Source: Pelecanus crispus (lineage: Eukaryota; Chordata; Aves; Pelecaniformes; Pelecanidae). Taken from it: 64,000 nt of DNA. The notes under the pieces are model-generated. The model made no database searches. It worked only from the letters and a program-made list of their open reading frames with translations, and was not told the origin of the DNA. Each line of letters begins with the position of its first letter. Position 1 is the stretch's first letter. The stretch lies in assembly GCF_030463565.1 (NCBI RefSeq), contig NC_134652.1:15477397-15541396 (forward strand). The letters are read 5' to 3'. The translations under genes and the position numbers were made by a program. Below, piece by piece: positions 36,802 through 47,510 of the stretch.

Positions 36802-38099
36802 TGCCCCCTCCACATTTCCTATGTAGCTGGCTGACCGAGATGAATATCTGTATCCTTTCTAATGAGAAAAAGAAAAAAAAAATAAATAAAATCCCAGTCG
36901 GAAGAGGAAGAGTTGGAAGGAGCCCCTCTGCTTGCAACGTGCCGTGACCGTGCGGCTCGGAGCCGCAGCCCTACGGGTGGCACGGCCGAGCAGCCAAATG
37001 CAGCCCCGAATAAATAATCCTGCAAGGAAGGGAAGCTGTCAGGTAGGTTAGGCCCCAAGTCTGAGCTGCATTAGGAGCTGGCAGGAACGCCCTGCAAATA
37101 AATCATCCAGCCGAGAGGTATTTTTAAATAGAAGTTGTCCTTGCTGCTTGGCTTCGCAACCTTTATTTTGCGCTACCGATGGGAGCCGAAGCCCGCAAGA
37201 TTTAATGCTTTTCAGGCTGAGGGAGGGAAGCCGGCGGGGGCTCAGGGTGCCAAGGGGGACACTGCCAGGGAGAGCGGGTCCCCCCACGCCGAGAGCATCC
37301 CCCGTGGGCTGGGGACACCGTGCAGTCCCCGGCCTGCGACAGCTGGGCCCCGGCCGCCCAGGCTAAGCTGGCGTCTTGGGGTGGCCGAGCCAGCTGTCCT
37401 GCCCCGCTCCGTCATCCTCCCTGATGTCAGGCAGGAGGATTTATATGTATTTTGAGTTCATTTTTATAGCCAGCACCTGTGAGGCCAGCGCCAGGCAGGG
37501 ATAACCGAGGGGGCCACGCCGCGGGGGGCCAGGATGGTGGTGTGGGCATGGAGGGCTGGTCTGGGGGAATGGGGAAACTGAGGCACGGCAACCCCCCCCC
37601 GCGCCCGGGGCGCCGCTTGGGTCTGGGACGGGACGGGGGCTGAGGCCACAGCTTGTGCCCGCTTTCGGAGCCAGGGCAGAAGCCGCAGCTCTCACAGCCC
37701 CATGGCGGGGGGGACGCTGAATTGGGCACATTCAGCGCGGCACAGCTGGTGCGGGCTGCGGGGCGGGGGGGCTGCAGTTGCTCCTGACACTTTTGCCTCT
37801 GAATGTGATGATAAACTCCCTTTCCCGATTAGCGCTGATCCCTCTGCCTCCAAAACAGTTGGCCCTAATGAACATACGGCCCAACAGCTGTAAGCGGTTA
37901 TACATATGCATGGATATATATATTTATCCCCCCCCCAGCCCATCCATATATACTGGAGATCACAGCTGTTGCTATTCTTCCTTGCAATGCAGATCAGACA
38001 CTCTCTCTCTTTGGAGTCTTACTTGACCTATTTTGCAGGCGCAAGATTTTTTGTGATGATGATTTCCCCAGTTGGTGCTTTTGATTCTGCCTGAAACAT

Positions 38100-38400
38100 C
38101 TTGATTGAAGGCAAACAATGGCAGCTCCGGCAGCCGGCAGCGCCCCGCACCCACGCGCCGCCCCGGCCCCGCCAGCCGCCACGCGCCGGGGGGGCCGAGG
38201 GACGGGGTCCGGCCGACGCTTCCCGGGGCGGCAGCGGCTGCCGGCTGGCCCCTCCCGACCGGTCTCCTCTGCCGCCCCTTCCCTGTGCCCACGGGACACA
38301 GCTCTGCTGCCTGGTCCGTCGGCTCGGCCATCCGGCCTGGGCCTCGAGGCTTGTGCTGGTCTCCCCATCCTCTGCCACCTCCAGCCGGGCTGTCCCCTGC
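38100..38400. promoter_or_regulatory. CpG-rich block without a recognisable gene
   Basis: Dense CpG with GGGGCGGCAGCGGC and similar phrases, flanked on the left by an AT-rich island. It could be an orphan CpG island or the start of a non-coding RNA. There is no splice or protein evidence. Confidence 0.4.
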
Positions 38401-39041
38401 TCAGCCCTGAGCTCCTTCCCACCAGCTGGAAGCTGCTCCGCCATCCCAAAATCTTGGAAACCAGGTGGTGGTGCCCCTTGGGGTGCCTCAGCTCTAAGGC
38501 CAGGTGGGGAGATGGTGCCCAGGGTGTCAGAGCTGGGGACGTTGGCAAAACCCCAACAGCTGCTGCATCCCTGGGTGCAGGGGTGCTCCGAGCACCCCGT
38601 GGGTGATGGAGACCTTCAAAGCCCCTTCCCCGGGAACCCCCAGCCTCTGCTCGCTGCTCCAGGCAAGGTTTTAGGGCTGGCAGGGAGCCTGCACCACTCC
38701 TGCAGCCCTCCCGGCCGCGCAGGTGCCCCAAAGGAAGGGCCCCAAAGTCGCCGCATCCCGGCGCGGCAAAGCACTGTCTGGGCGCACACAAAGCCATTTC
38801 TTGTTTGGCGTTTTCGTTTGAAGCGTGTCCTTCATCTGGGTTTCTACAGCAACCGGGAAGTTCCTGTCCTGGCCCGGATGGAGGGAGCGAAGCAGCCGGG
38901 GGAGCGGAGCAGGAGGGTGGGAGGGGAGGATGGAGGGCGGGAGGGAAAGAAGTCAAAAATAAGTTTTTAAGAACTAAGGCTGCACTTTCTGCCTCCATCC
39001 TGGGCCTGGGGCTGCTGCAGCCAGGGCAAGGCCTCAACCCC

Positions 39042-39072
39042 ATCCCTGTCCCTGTCCCTGTCCCCGTCCCTC
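39042..39072 (+). repeat. (CCCTGT)n hexamer repeat
   Basis: About five units of CCCTGT/CCCCGT. Similar short arrays of C4-T/A-type hexamers occur at 41,543-41,572 and 45,840-45,872. Confidence 0.8.
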
Positions 39073-39289
39073 CGCCCCAGAGGCGATGCGGCCAGCTGGG
39101 GATGAAGCGGGGGGTCTACGGCACCCGGCATCCGGGGCTCCTCTATGTACGAGGCACCCCGAGGTGTCCCACCCTGCTCGGCCCCGGCACGGCCGCATCC
39201 CCTGAACCCATCCACGGGCCTCAGGTTAAAAAGAGTGAATTGCCTTTAGAAACACACTTTTCTCAAAAAAAAAACACCCCACCAAAACA

Positions 39290-39500
39290 GTGAGCCGCCA
39301 GTGATTCATCTTAGGCAGCGAGTCTCTTCATTTATTCATTATGAGATAATACCCAAATCTGGCTAATTAATATTCCTGCATATTTTCCAAGGGCTGATAA
39401 GGTATCTTAAACATCTTGCCGAGATGGGCTTTCATATTTATAAGGTTGATGTGCAAACTGAAATTGATGCCGTCTAAATATACCCCTCATGTTTAAGCGT
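39290..39500. promoter_or_regulatory. Candidate conserved non-coding element
   Basis: An AT-rich, CpG-poor island in a GC-rich spacer, with densely packed motifs: TAATTA (39,364-39,369), GATAAG (39,396-39,401), TTTATTCATTATGAG, CATATTTATAAGG. The texture is typical of deeply conserved enhancers, but conservation cannot be tested here. Confidence 0.4.
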
Positions 39501-39844
39501 GGGGCTTCACTCCCGGGGCACCGGGGGGGGGGTTCCCTGGGTGCACGCCCCAGCTCGAAGTGGAACCTGGGGGCTTGGTGGGTGGGAGAGCCGCCCGAAA
39601 AGGCTCCTACAAGCTGGAGCATGATGTCCATATTTCTGCAAAGATGTGAGCTTTCCATTTCCTTAGGTAACGGGTGCGGAGCGCAGCGAGCACTGACCCA
39701 CTGGTGGCCGTGGGGTCAGCAGCGCTTTGGGGTAAGGGATCGGTGCGAGCACCCACGCAGCTGGACGCGGCGACAGGTACCGGAGCCGGGCCTGCAGCTT
39801 CCTGCCGAAACCCTTTTCCAAGGTTAAAAATAGGACTTGGTTAC

Positions 39845-39915
39845 AAACTGAAAGCCTGGTTTGCATTCACCCTCATTATGTTGATTGCTTATTTACATGT
39901 ATGCAAATGAAGGAA
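39845..39915. promoter_or_regulatory. Candidate enhancer with POU octamer
   Basis: A perfect octamer ATGCAAAT lies at 39,901-39,908. A 7-of-8 inverted match, GTTTGCAT, lies at 39,859-39,866, with a TATTTAC forkhead-like core between them. Confidence 0.4.
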
Positions 39916-41904
39916 GAGGCAGCGGCTCCTCCACCTGGGGACCCTTTGGCACGGCAGAGCCTGAGCCCCGCCGGGTAAATCCCTGCCGAGGGCTGGGGCC
40001 ACGGTGCTGCCGCCCCCTCCCCAGGATCAGCCTGAAAACGAAGCGCCGGCCCCTCGCAAGGATCCCATCCGGGGGACGAGCTGCGGCCCTGCGACCCGAG
40101 CGAGGTGGCCGGAGGCGCGGTGGTTATCTCTGCCGCCGCCTCTCCCCTCACCCTGCTCCGCCAGATGTGCGTGTCCGGCTCCAGCTGTTCCCCATCAGCC
40201 TCCCCCGAGCGGCACCGCCGGCCCCTGGATCCTTTTTCCACCAGGCCCCATGTCCTTCATCAGACACCAATTTGGTCTGGCCCAGCTGCTCATTTTTCTT
40301 TCCGCCGTGTGACATGTTTTCACCCGGCTCCTAATCCGTCTCTTTCTATTCACAACTCGAGCTGTTTATGGATGTGCCTCTGCTCCCCCCGCTTTTCCCA
40401 CCCCCCAGACAGAGCCATCCATCACCAAAACCCCACCGAGCACCCGAGCATCGGCGTTTCCCCTCCCGGCAGCCCGGGACACGGTGAGCCCAGCCGGGCC
40501 AAGGGCACACGTTCCTCCCACTGCTCAGGGGGTGACCCCGGGGGGGCCATCGCCTCCCTCCCCGCCCAAGCAACGCGCAGGGTTTGGGGGTGCGGTGCTG
40601 TGGGCAGCCGGGGTCCTGCTCCTGGCTGGGGGGGCCGGAGGGGCCGCGGCACCGGGGGTCTGCAAGGGGCACCCGCTGCTTTGGGGCTGCTCCCTCTGGC
40701 AAAGGTGCAGGGCGAGGGTGCCCGCAGTGGGGACGTGTCCCAAGCCCCTGGGGGTCACCCTGCGGGGCGGGGGTTCGCCTGCATCAGCCCGTCCGCAGGG
40801 GACAGGTGCTTTATCGCTTGCCGGGGGCCGGCAGCTGCCCGCTCTGGCAGGAGGAGGCAGCTGTGCCAAGGAGGAAGAGGAGGATGATGATGAGGACAGC
40901 TGGGAGGGCAAAGGTGGGGGCACCGAGCACAGGGGCTGTGGCTGGGGAGCACCCTGGGGTGGGGAGCGGCCCTGGCTGTGCATCGGGGACCCCTCCCGGG
41001 ACCCCTCCGTGGGGAGGGACGTCACTCGTCTCGTCCCTGCCTCAGCGTCCCCCTTGCCACCGCGGCTCGGACCTGCCGCTCCCCTGGTTTCGGCTCACTG
41101 AGACTCGGTCCCCTTCCCGTTTCCCACTGAAGCAGCACAGGGGGAATCCAAACCGGAACAAAACCAGGGACATTTTGCAACCAGGAAAAAAATAAAGGAA
41201 GCCAAGCCCGATGAGAGCGATGGAAAAACCCTAACGCCTCTAAGACGCTGCTCTGCTTTATGAAGTCAGCCCCGTTTTCCCCAGATGAAGAGCTCGCCCC
41301 TGCACAGCCGCAGCGGGGCCAGCCCACGGCCCCACTGCACGCCCCAGCCAAAGGTTTCCTCCTCACTCTTCCCGGCCTTGGCCTAGCACAGAGGGTCCCC
41401 AAACCAGCCTGGGGTGCTGCCGGCACCCACAGAGCCCCACAGGGCAGCGGGGCTTTAGGTGGGGATGAAGCCTCAAGGACTGGGTGCCGGGGCTGCAGCG
41501 TGGCCAGCACGGTGGATGCTGGTGGAGGCAGGAAAGCCGCTGTCCCCGTCCCCATCCCCGTCCCTGTCCCACAATGGGGATTGTTCTGGAGGCCGTGGGC
41601 AGGATGCGGCCCGGCGCTCCGCGCCTGACTCACATCCTCGCCGGCTGGGAGGGAGCCGGCGGCGAACCACGGCTCCTGCATCCCTCGCCACGGGGCTGGG
41701 ACACGGGACGGGCGCTGGAGGGACCCGCTCCCCGGCCGCGACCCGCCGCCACCCCATCCCTGAGCAGCTCCCTCCGAAACAGCCCTGCCGGAAAAATCCC
41801 CGCCATCGGCCAGGCACCCGCGGGACCCGGGATCGGTTACTTCCGAAAGCAGGTGGGAGCCTCCCGCTGGAGCTGGCGTTCCCGGGGGAAGAGCTGCAGC
41901 AGAG

Positions 41905-42850
41905 CGAGGCGTTTGCACTAAGTGATCACATTTATTTGAATATTTTTTTGTGTGTGTGTGTTCTAAAATCGGTTACAGAATAAATACCTGTGCCTTATAG
42001 CAGGAAGTCCACTTTTTTTCTATACAAAGTGCTTGTTACAGGAAGTTGCATCAGCGATACGCAGGAGGGGGTGCCTTTCGGCCACGCTTCCCCTCCTGAA
42101 AACTAGAACAGATTTTTTTTTTATTTATTTATTCGTGGTTTTTTTTTTTAAAGTTTCTTTTCCCTTTTTTTTTGTGCATTAAATTTCCTGCCATTGTGTA
42201 TTTACAAATCTCTGAAAGAAGGAAAAAAAAAATGCCAATATGCATGAGAAGTGGCCTCATAACACAAAAAAAAAAAAAAATCAGCCTTTAAAAAAAAAAA
42301 AGGTAACAAACCCAAAATCTACAAGTATCGTTTCATACTGAATCAATGATAGATTTTTTTCTTTTTTTCTTTTTAAAAAGGGAAAGAGAAGGGTGGAGAA
42401 AGGGGAAAAACTGAACCAAACCAGAAAAAATGAACTCGGAGAAATGGAAAGAGAGAAGGTGCCATTGTCCCTTCTGAAGTTTTTCAAAGGCAGAGAGGAG
42501 CGAGGAAGAGTGCGACGCACAGACCCAGACGCCCGACTGAAATCCCCATCGATTTCTTCTTGGTAATTCCTCCCTTGTCTTTTCCCAGCGAGGGGCAGGA
42601 AGAACTTTCCAAAATTAAATTAAAAAAAGGAATTAAAAGGAAAAAAACCATTATTATCTCGTTTTAAAAGGATTAAAAAAAAAAAAGAGGGAGAGATGAG
42701 AGAACAACCCTCCCCAAAATCCTGGAGGGGCGTGAGGCGGGGAAAAAATTGGGTTTGATTTAAAAGGGAGGGGGGAAAGAAAAGCCAAACCAAACCAGAC
42801 TTTTCTCTCCGAACACGTCATCGAGCGGGACTCTCCGGAGAGTGTGACGG
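41905..42850 (-). other. TRIM8: TRIM8 3' UTR
   Basis: From the TRIM8 stop down to the first good minus-strand AATAAA (41,931-41,936). The stretch is crowded with homopolymers: T-runs on the plus strand at 42,113-42,122 and A-runs at 42,223-42,231, 42,266-42,280, 42,289-42,301 and 42,674-42,685. It ends at a sharp change to GC-rich sequence, which supports the choice of end. Confidence 0.7.
41931..41936 (-). terminator. TRIM8: Likely TRIM8 poly(A) signal
   Basis: Minus-strand AATAAA (TTCAAATAAATGTGATC). Cleavage would fall about 41,905-41,920. A second cluster of overlapping AATAAA motifs lies upstream at 42,119-42,133. Confidence 0.65.
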
Positions 42851-43458
42851 TTAACTGGTGACGTAGTGTTTCGCCGATGGCTGGCCGTAGACCCTATAGA
42901 AATCCTGCCGCCCGTGCTGCTGGGATGCGTCAATCCATTCCCTCACGGCAAGTCCCGGGAGCGACTGGGGGACGGCGGGGGCGGGCGGCAGCGGGTGGGA
43001 GTACTCCTGCGAGGAGACCGTCCAGGGGAAGTGCCCCGACCGCGGGTAGGGCTGGTGCCCGCTGTGGTTGGACACGGAGGAACAGTAACAGTTATCCACG
43101 GAGCAGACGAGGATTTTGCGCCCGCCGTACTGGGAGAGCACGGACTGCTGAGATGACGTGGTGTTGGGGTAGTGAGATGGGTTGAAGACGGAGCCCGAGT
43201 GCACCGGCTGCGGGCCGCTGGGAAGTCCAACTATGTGCTGCGTGGAGCTACAAGGCACCATGGCTTGTGCGGACTGCCCCTCGCCAGCCGAAGCGCCCTG
43301 GCTCATGTACTGGCTCGCCACAGTCCCGGACGATGGCTCGAGGAAGCTGCCCTCGGGGAAGGCGGTGGAGTGCTTGCGCTTCTCCGCGCCGGAGTTGCTG
43401 ACGGTGCAGGGGTACATGGGGATGCTCTGCAGGAAGGGGACGGGGGTGCTCAGAGGAC
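42851..43458 (-). CDS. TRIM8: TRIM8 last exon, coding part
   Basis: 608 nt, opening in a split Gly codon with GPLSTPVPFLQSIPMYPCTV and ending HYVTS, then TAA at 42,853-42,851. Acceptor CCTTCGCAG. Proline/serine/glutamine-rich in the middle, then the conserved cysteine-containing VDNCYCSS block. Confidence 0.96.
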
Positions 43459-46400
43459 CTGCGAAGGGGAACAGGAGAGGGGGACCACGTCAAGCACGGC
43501 ATGGCACAGCTCCGGGGTGCTCCGGCTGCCGGTCCAAACCCGCAGCGAAGCCCCGAGACCTGCGTGCCAGCCCCACGCGAGCAGAGCGTCCCCCAGCCTG
43601 TCCCACCAGAGGCAAACTGGGCACGCAGCCATACGCAGGTGAATTTGCAGGTGTTGTTTTGGGACCTTGCCGGCAGGCTCGAAACAGCCCCAAGTGCTGT
43701 TCTGTAAACATGTGCGCAGGCTGAGCCCATGCACAGCTCGTGACCATGGTCTGTAACGGGATCAGAGCGGGACAGCCTGGGTGACAAACCAAAATCCCCA
43801 AGGAGAGAGGACTGGGAAGCCTCCGCAGGACGTGGTCTGCTCCCAGGCATGGGCTGGGGGCTGCGAGACCACGCCGGCCCCTGGCTGTCCCTGCCCACGC
43901 CCTGACCCCCATCTTTCCACTGACTTTTCCTGCCGATGGCCAGCCCCTGCCGCTGTGTCACCCCAAAACAGCCGTTTCACAAGCCACGGGAAATGTCCTG
44001 GGGAGAGCCAGGAGCTGGCTTCATGGCATCTTCATGCCTGACCCCGCTGATGACAAAGGAGTTCCTAGGTGCCCCCACACCCCGACAGCTCTCCCCACCC
44101 TCTTGTACTGGGATCTGCAGCGCACCCAGCTATGGATACAGGAAGTAGCGAGGTCCCGTGCCCGCCCCGCCCCAGCACCCCTCACCCACCTTCCAGCAAC
44201 TTCCTGAGCTGCTTCTCCTTCTTGGCGATCTCATTCAGGAAGAGTTTGGAGTTGAGGTGGCCGATTTTGGGCGGGGGCAGGCTGCCACCTGTACAGTTCT
44301 GGGTCCTGTTTGGGACCGCAGGCAGAGAGGAGAGGCGTGAGCGACAAAGCACACGCAGGGGAGGGTCAGGAAGCCCCCACGCTCCTTCCCTGCACCAAAC
44401 CCCCTCCCCAGGGAGGCAGCACTGAGGGCAGTGGGGAGCCAGCCCTCTCCAACGGGCCAGTCCCTTCCCGGCAGGACCTTCCCCATCCAGCCTTGCTGTA
44501 AATGTCCTGTGCCAACACGCACCTCCCGCAGCCCCTGTATCCCCCCGCATCGCCACCCCAGCTCGCTCCGGCTCTGCTAGCGCTGGCTTTAACCCCGAGC
44601 CCTGCAGGGAGGAGAAGGAGAGCAGAGCTGGACTGAGTCCTGCACCCCAACCCGGCTGGTCCCATCCTGGCTGGGGTGCTGGGTCCCAGCTCTGCTGTTC
44701 CACAAACACACCTCTATGCTTCCCCTAGTCCAAGGGGAGGACTTGATTCAATGCCCCCAGGAGGGGATTTTTCATCCTCCCAGACAGAGAGAGAAACTGA
44801 GGCATGGAGCATGCCTCTCTGAGGCCCTGCAGCATCCCTGGCCCTGCTCCTCCTCCAGACATCGTGCTGCTGCTACCCCCGCAACAGCCCCCCTTCACCC
44901 CCAAACATGCCTGCCCTGCCATGCTTACCTGTCCATTAAGATTTTCACAGACTTGGTGTTCTAGGAGGGGAAGGAGAAGCCCTGGTCAGTAAGGACAGTC
45001 CCTGCCCCAGCAGCCACCTCCCCTTTTGGTGTCACCTTCTGCAGCCCCCCAGGAGGGGACAGGCTGCCCAAGGGTGCCAAGCCCCCTCTCCCCCCCAGCA
45101 CAGGATGCCACAACCCGGTCTCCAGCTGCAGCATCTCCTCGTAGGAGGCCAGCACTGAGCCTGCCCCGCTCCTCTCCCCTTCCCCCGCTGCTGAGCCCTC
45201 CAGAGGCACCAGCAGGTCCCCATCAGTGCCCCCAGCCCACTCTGCAACACTCCCTACACAACCAGGCCTTCCCCCACCCCTAGCACCGGCAGCCCATCTC
45301 ACCTTCATGAAGTTGATGTCCTCGGTTTTGTCAAACATGACCTGGACAGAGCTGAGAAGCTTCTTGGCCTCCTGCATGCGCTCGTTGAGGTGGAGGACCT
45401 GGGCCGCGTTCTCATTGCAGAACTTGGCCTGGGCCTTGTCCAGGATCTCCATGGTCTTCCGCAAGTCCTCATCCAAGATCTGGTGCATCTTCTCGTACTG
45501 CAGGCGCACCTCGTCCTTCAGCTGGCTCACCTTCTCCTGGGGGAGAGGAGCAGGGTCAGCCCCTCTGCGCCCTCCAACCTCCGCTGTGATGCCCCAGGAC
45601 ATCGGCTGCGACCCGAGAGCTGCACCACAGCTCTGCTCTCCTGCAACGCCCACACAGACCAAACCCTGTGGTCAGCCGCCACGTGCCGGAGACCCAACAG
45701 GGCCACTGTGGAGGCTTGGCTAATCCAGCAGATCCCCTGGACCTACCTCCTGGGGTCTAGGTGGGGATCGCCTCCGGAGAGCTAATGCCAAGCAACAATC
45801 TGCCGCACCGCTGAGGCAGGTGTGCTCCCTTGAAAAACCCTGCCCATCCCCATCCCCATCCCCATTCCCATCCTTGTCCTCTTCCCTGTCCTCATCCCCT
45901 CCCCAGGCTGGGGTCACATCATGCTCCAGAGCCCTTCCCTCCACGCTCTGGAAGGCTGAGGGGCTTTAAGGACCACGAGCCGATCTTATTTTACCTGTGT
46001 CCCAGCAAAACACTCGCTTGCATCTTTTCCACCTCCTGCATATTTCAGCAGTTTATTTGGGGATCTCCCATCTCCAGACCCTCCCCTCCCACTCGGGATG
46101 AAGTGGTGGCCCAGGAAAGGTGCTGAACTGAGGCGGGGGGGCCATCTGATATTTAAGACAGCCTCATTCCTTGCCTCCCAACTCACCCCAGGACCCACGA
46201 GGCTGTAGGGCAGCCCAAAACACATTTCATCTCCCAAAAGTATGACTGCCAGGACAGGAATGGAGACAGCAGGTCTGGCTGGCCACTCTTCCCCTGTGTG
46301 TCCTCCCTCCTCCCTGCCCACCCGGCCCCTATGCCCTGGGAGCCTGTCCCCATCACGCCATGGGGTGACAGTCCCCGGGGCTGGCCGCAGCAGGGTGAAG

Positions 46401-46506
46401 CACCAGTTACCTCGACCAGCCGCTTGTCCGATTCCAGCTTGTAGAGCTGCTCTTCTATGTCTTGCTCCCGCTCCTCCAGGCGGTCCTGCTGCTTCATCAG
46501 CATCTT
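42851..46506 (-). CDS. TRIM8: TRIM8 E3 ligase, exons 2 to 6 (C-terminal two thirds)
   Basis: TRIM8 is a RING E3 ubiquitin ligase of class V, lacking a PRY-SPRY domain. It modulates TNF/IL-1 NF-kB signalling, STAT3 through PIAS3, and p53. Exons at 46506-46411, 45536-45303, 44960-44929, 44305-44190 and 43458-42851 splice to 361 residues, closely matching mammalian TRIM8 from about residue 191 to its end at 551. Visible: coiled coil from KMLMKQQDRLEEREQDIEEQ through DKAQAKFCNENAAQ; a basic, probable nuclear-localisation segment EKRKHS; and the conserved C-terminal region GGRKILVCSVDNCYC, SGHFPWTV and FYRVYGQPSAKHYVTS. The RING and two B-boxes, encoded by exon 1 in the human gene as the exon count implies, are not in this window. 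In people, truncating variants in the last exon cause a neuro-renal syndrome. The frame is intact. Confidence 0.97.
44190..44305 (-). CDS. TRIM8: TRIM8 exon 5
   Basis: 116 nt encoding TQNCTGGSLPPPKIGHLNSK and LFLNEIAKKEKQLRKLLEG. Acceptor CAAACAG, donor GTGGGTGAG. A GTGAG site 4 nt downstream would break the frame to the last exon. Confidence 0.95.
44929..44960 (-). CDS. TRIM8: TRIM8 exon 4 (32-nt micro-exon)
   Basis: Encodes NTKSVKILMD plus a split Arg codon. Acceptor CCTCCTAG, donor GTAAGC. Too short for open-frame detection but demanded by the join on both sides and identical in content to the mammalian NTKSVKILMDR. Confidence 0.93.
45303..45536 (-). CDS. TRIM8: TRIM8 exon 3 (coiled coil)
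   Basis: 234 nt, phase 0 at both ends. EKVSQLKDEVRLQYEKMHQI through MFDKTEDINFMK. Acceptor CCCCCAG, donor GTGAGA. Heptad-like pattern rich in E, K, L and Q. Confidence 0.96.
46411..46506 (-). CDS. TRIM8: TRIM8 exon 2 (coiled coil start)
   Basis: 96 nt, 32 codons, KMLMKQQDRLEEREQDIEEQ through KLESDKRLVE. Acceptor CTCTGCAG, donor GTAACT. Phase 0 at both ends. Confidence 0.96.
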
Positions 46507-47364
46507 CTGCAGAGATTAGTGAGAAAAGCAGCCGTCAGAGCCCGGCGGCCACATGCGCCAGGAAGCTTCAGTGCCGCCCGCACCAGCTCTGCCTACACGG
46601 TTTGGAAGGGACAGGGCTTTTTCCCAGCAGGATGCCATCGCCAAGCTGAAAGCCCACACAAGGCTGGTGGAGGTGGAAACCTCGCTATTTCAATGGCCAT
46701 GCAGAGGTGCCGTATGTGCCGGGCTGCCTTATCAGCTGGGGACCTTGATTTGGCTCCCCTGGATGGGGGCAGCCCCTTGCCAAGCCCTGGGGACCCTGGA
46801 AGGGACACGGAGAGGCTCATCTCCCACCATGGCAGCACTGTTTCGAGGCCCATCACCCATCGCCGGTAGGCTCCCGCGAGACACTGCCACCCCCCTCGCG
46901 CCCCCGTACGCCACGCCAAATCCTTTCTCCCTTCCCCGCCTCTGTGACAAGCCCCAGAGCCAGCGTCAGCATAATCGGGAGGGACAGAGAGAGGAGGAAC
47001 GGGGCCTCCCCCCGCCACGCTGCCAGCCCCCGGCCCCCACTCCTCGGGGCTGGGCCCGGGCCATCAGCCTCGTAACTGGGACAAAGCGTTATCCCCAGCA
47101 ATCAGCGTGAGCGCCTCGCTCCTGCACGCTTCCCCGGCCAGGATGAAACCCACTGCCCTTGAGAGAAGGGCTCCATCCCTGCGAGCCCTGCGTAGGAGCA
47201 GGGCTTCCCAAAACACTCCTCAAAATCAACTCCTCATTTTTTCCCACCATGGTTATCCCAAGGGAAAGCCGCCACACTGGCAGGGTGAGGAAAACAGCTT
47301 CGCCTGACACAGAAACGCAGTGTTAGAGACTCTCAACGACAGGGGCGAGATGGGAAGAAACCGG

Positions 47365-47510
47365 CAGCAAGGATGAATTTCGAGGGGATTATTGCTATTA
47401 TAAACCGCCACTCGGGGATTTATAATCAAGTAATTAATTCCTGGACGAGGCGGGAGGGGGAGGGTGGCAGAGGCGCTGCCGGGATTAATTGCGTTGCAGG
47501 GAAAGGCTGT
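47365..47510. promoter_or_regulatory. Candidate homeodomain-rich regulatory island
   Basis: TTTATAATCAAGTAATTAAT at 47,419-47,438 carries overlapping homeodomain cores. A further GATTAATTGCG follows at 47,483, plus GGATTATTGCTATTATAAA at 47,387. Situated 0.9 kb 5' of TRIM8 exon 2 in intron 1. Confidence 0.4.

Larger units (their letters stand above)
34926..41904. other. ARL3-TRIM8 intergenic spacer
   Basis: About 7 kb between convergent genes. CpG-rich blocks (36.35-36.5, 37.2-37.75, 38.1-38.4, 39.95-41.1 and 41.6-41.85 kb) alternate with AT-rich, motif-dense islands (36.1-36.3, 36.53-36.72, 37.0-37.2, 37.77-37.97, 39.29-39.50, 39.83-39.92 and 40.23-40.33 kb). Long open frames over the GC-rich blocks have low-complexity composition and match nothing known. 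Simple repeats: (AAT)n at 36,216-36,236, G-runs at 36,783-36,801, and a CCCTGT hexamer run at 39,042-39,072. Confidence 0.7.
43459..46410 (-). other. TRIM8 introns 2 to 5
   Basis: Intron 5 is 43459-44189, intron 4 is 44306-44928, intron 3 is 44961-45302 and intron 2 is 45537-46410. GC-rich, with a MIR-like core (AGAAACTGAGGCATG) near 44,790 and a CATCCC hexamer run at 45,840-45,872. Nothing else recognised. Confidence 0.85.

Noticed and set aside
37994-39043. 349-codon minus-strand frame and 289-codon plus-strand frame in the ARL3-TRIM8 spacer
   Set aside because: Both strands are open together over a CpG-rich block, with low-complexity Pro/Gly/Arg/Ala composition and an AT-rich island in the middle of one of them.
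40105-41983. Several overlapping frames of 150-300 codons on both strands
   Set aside because: GC-rich spacer composition. No conserved motif and no plausible initiation or splice structure.
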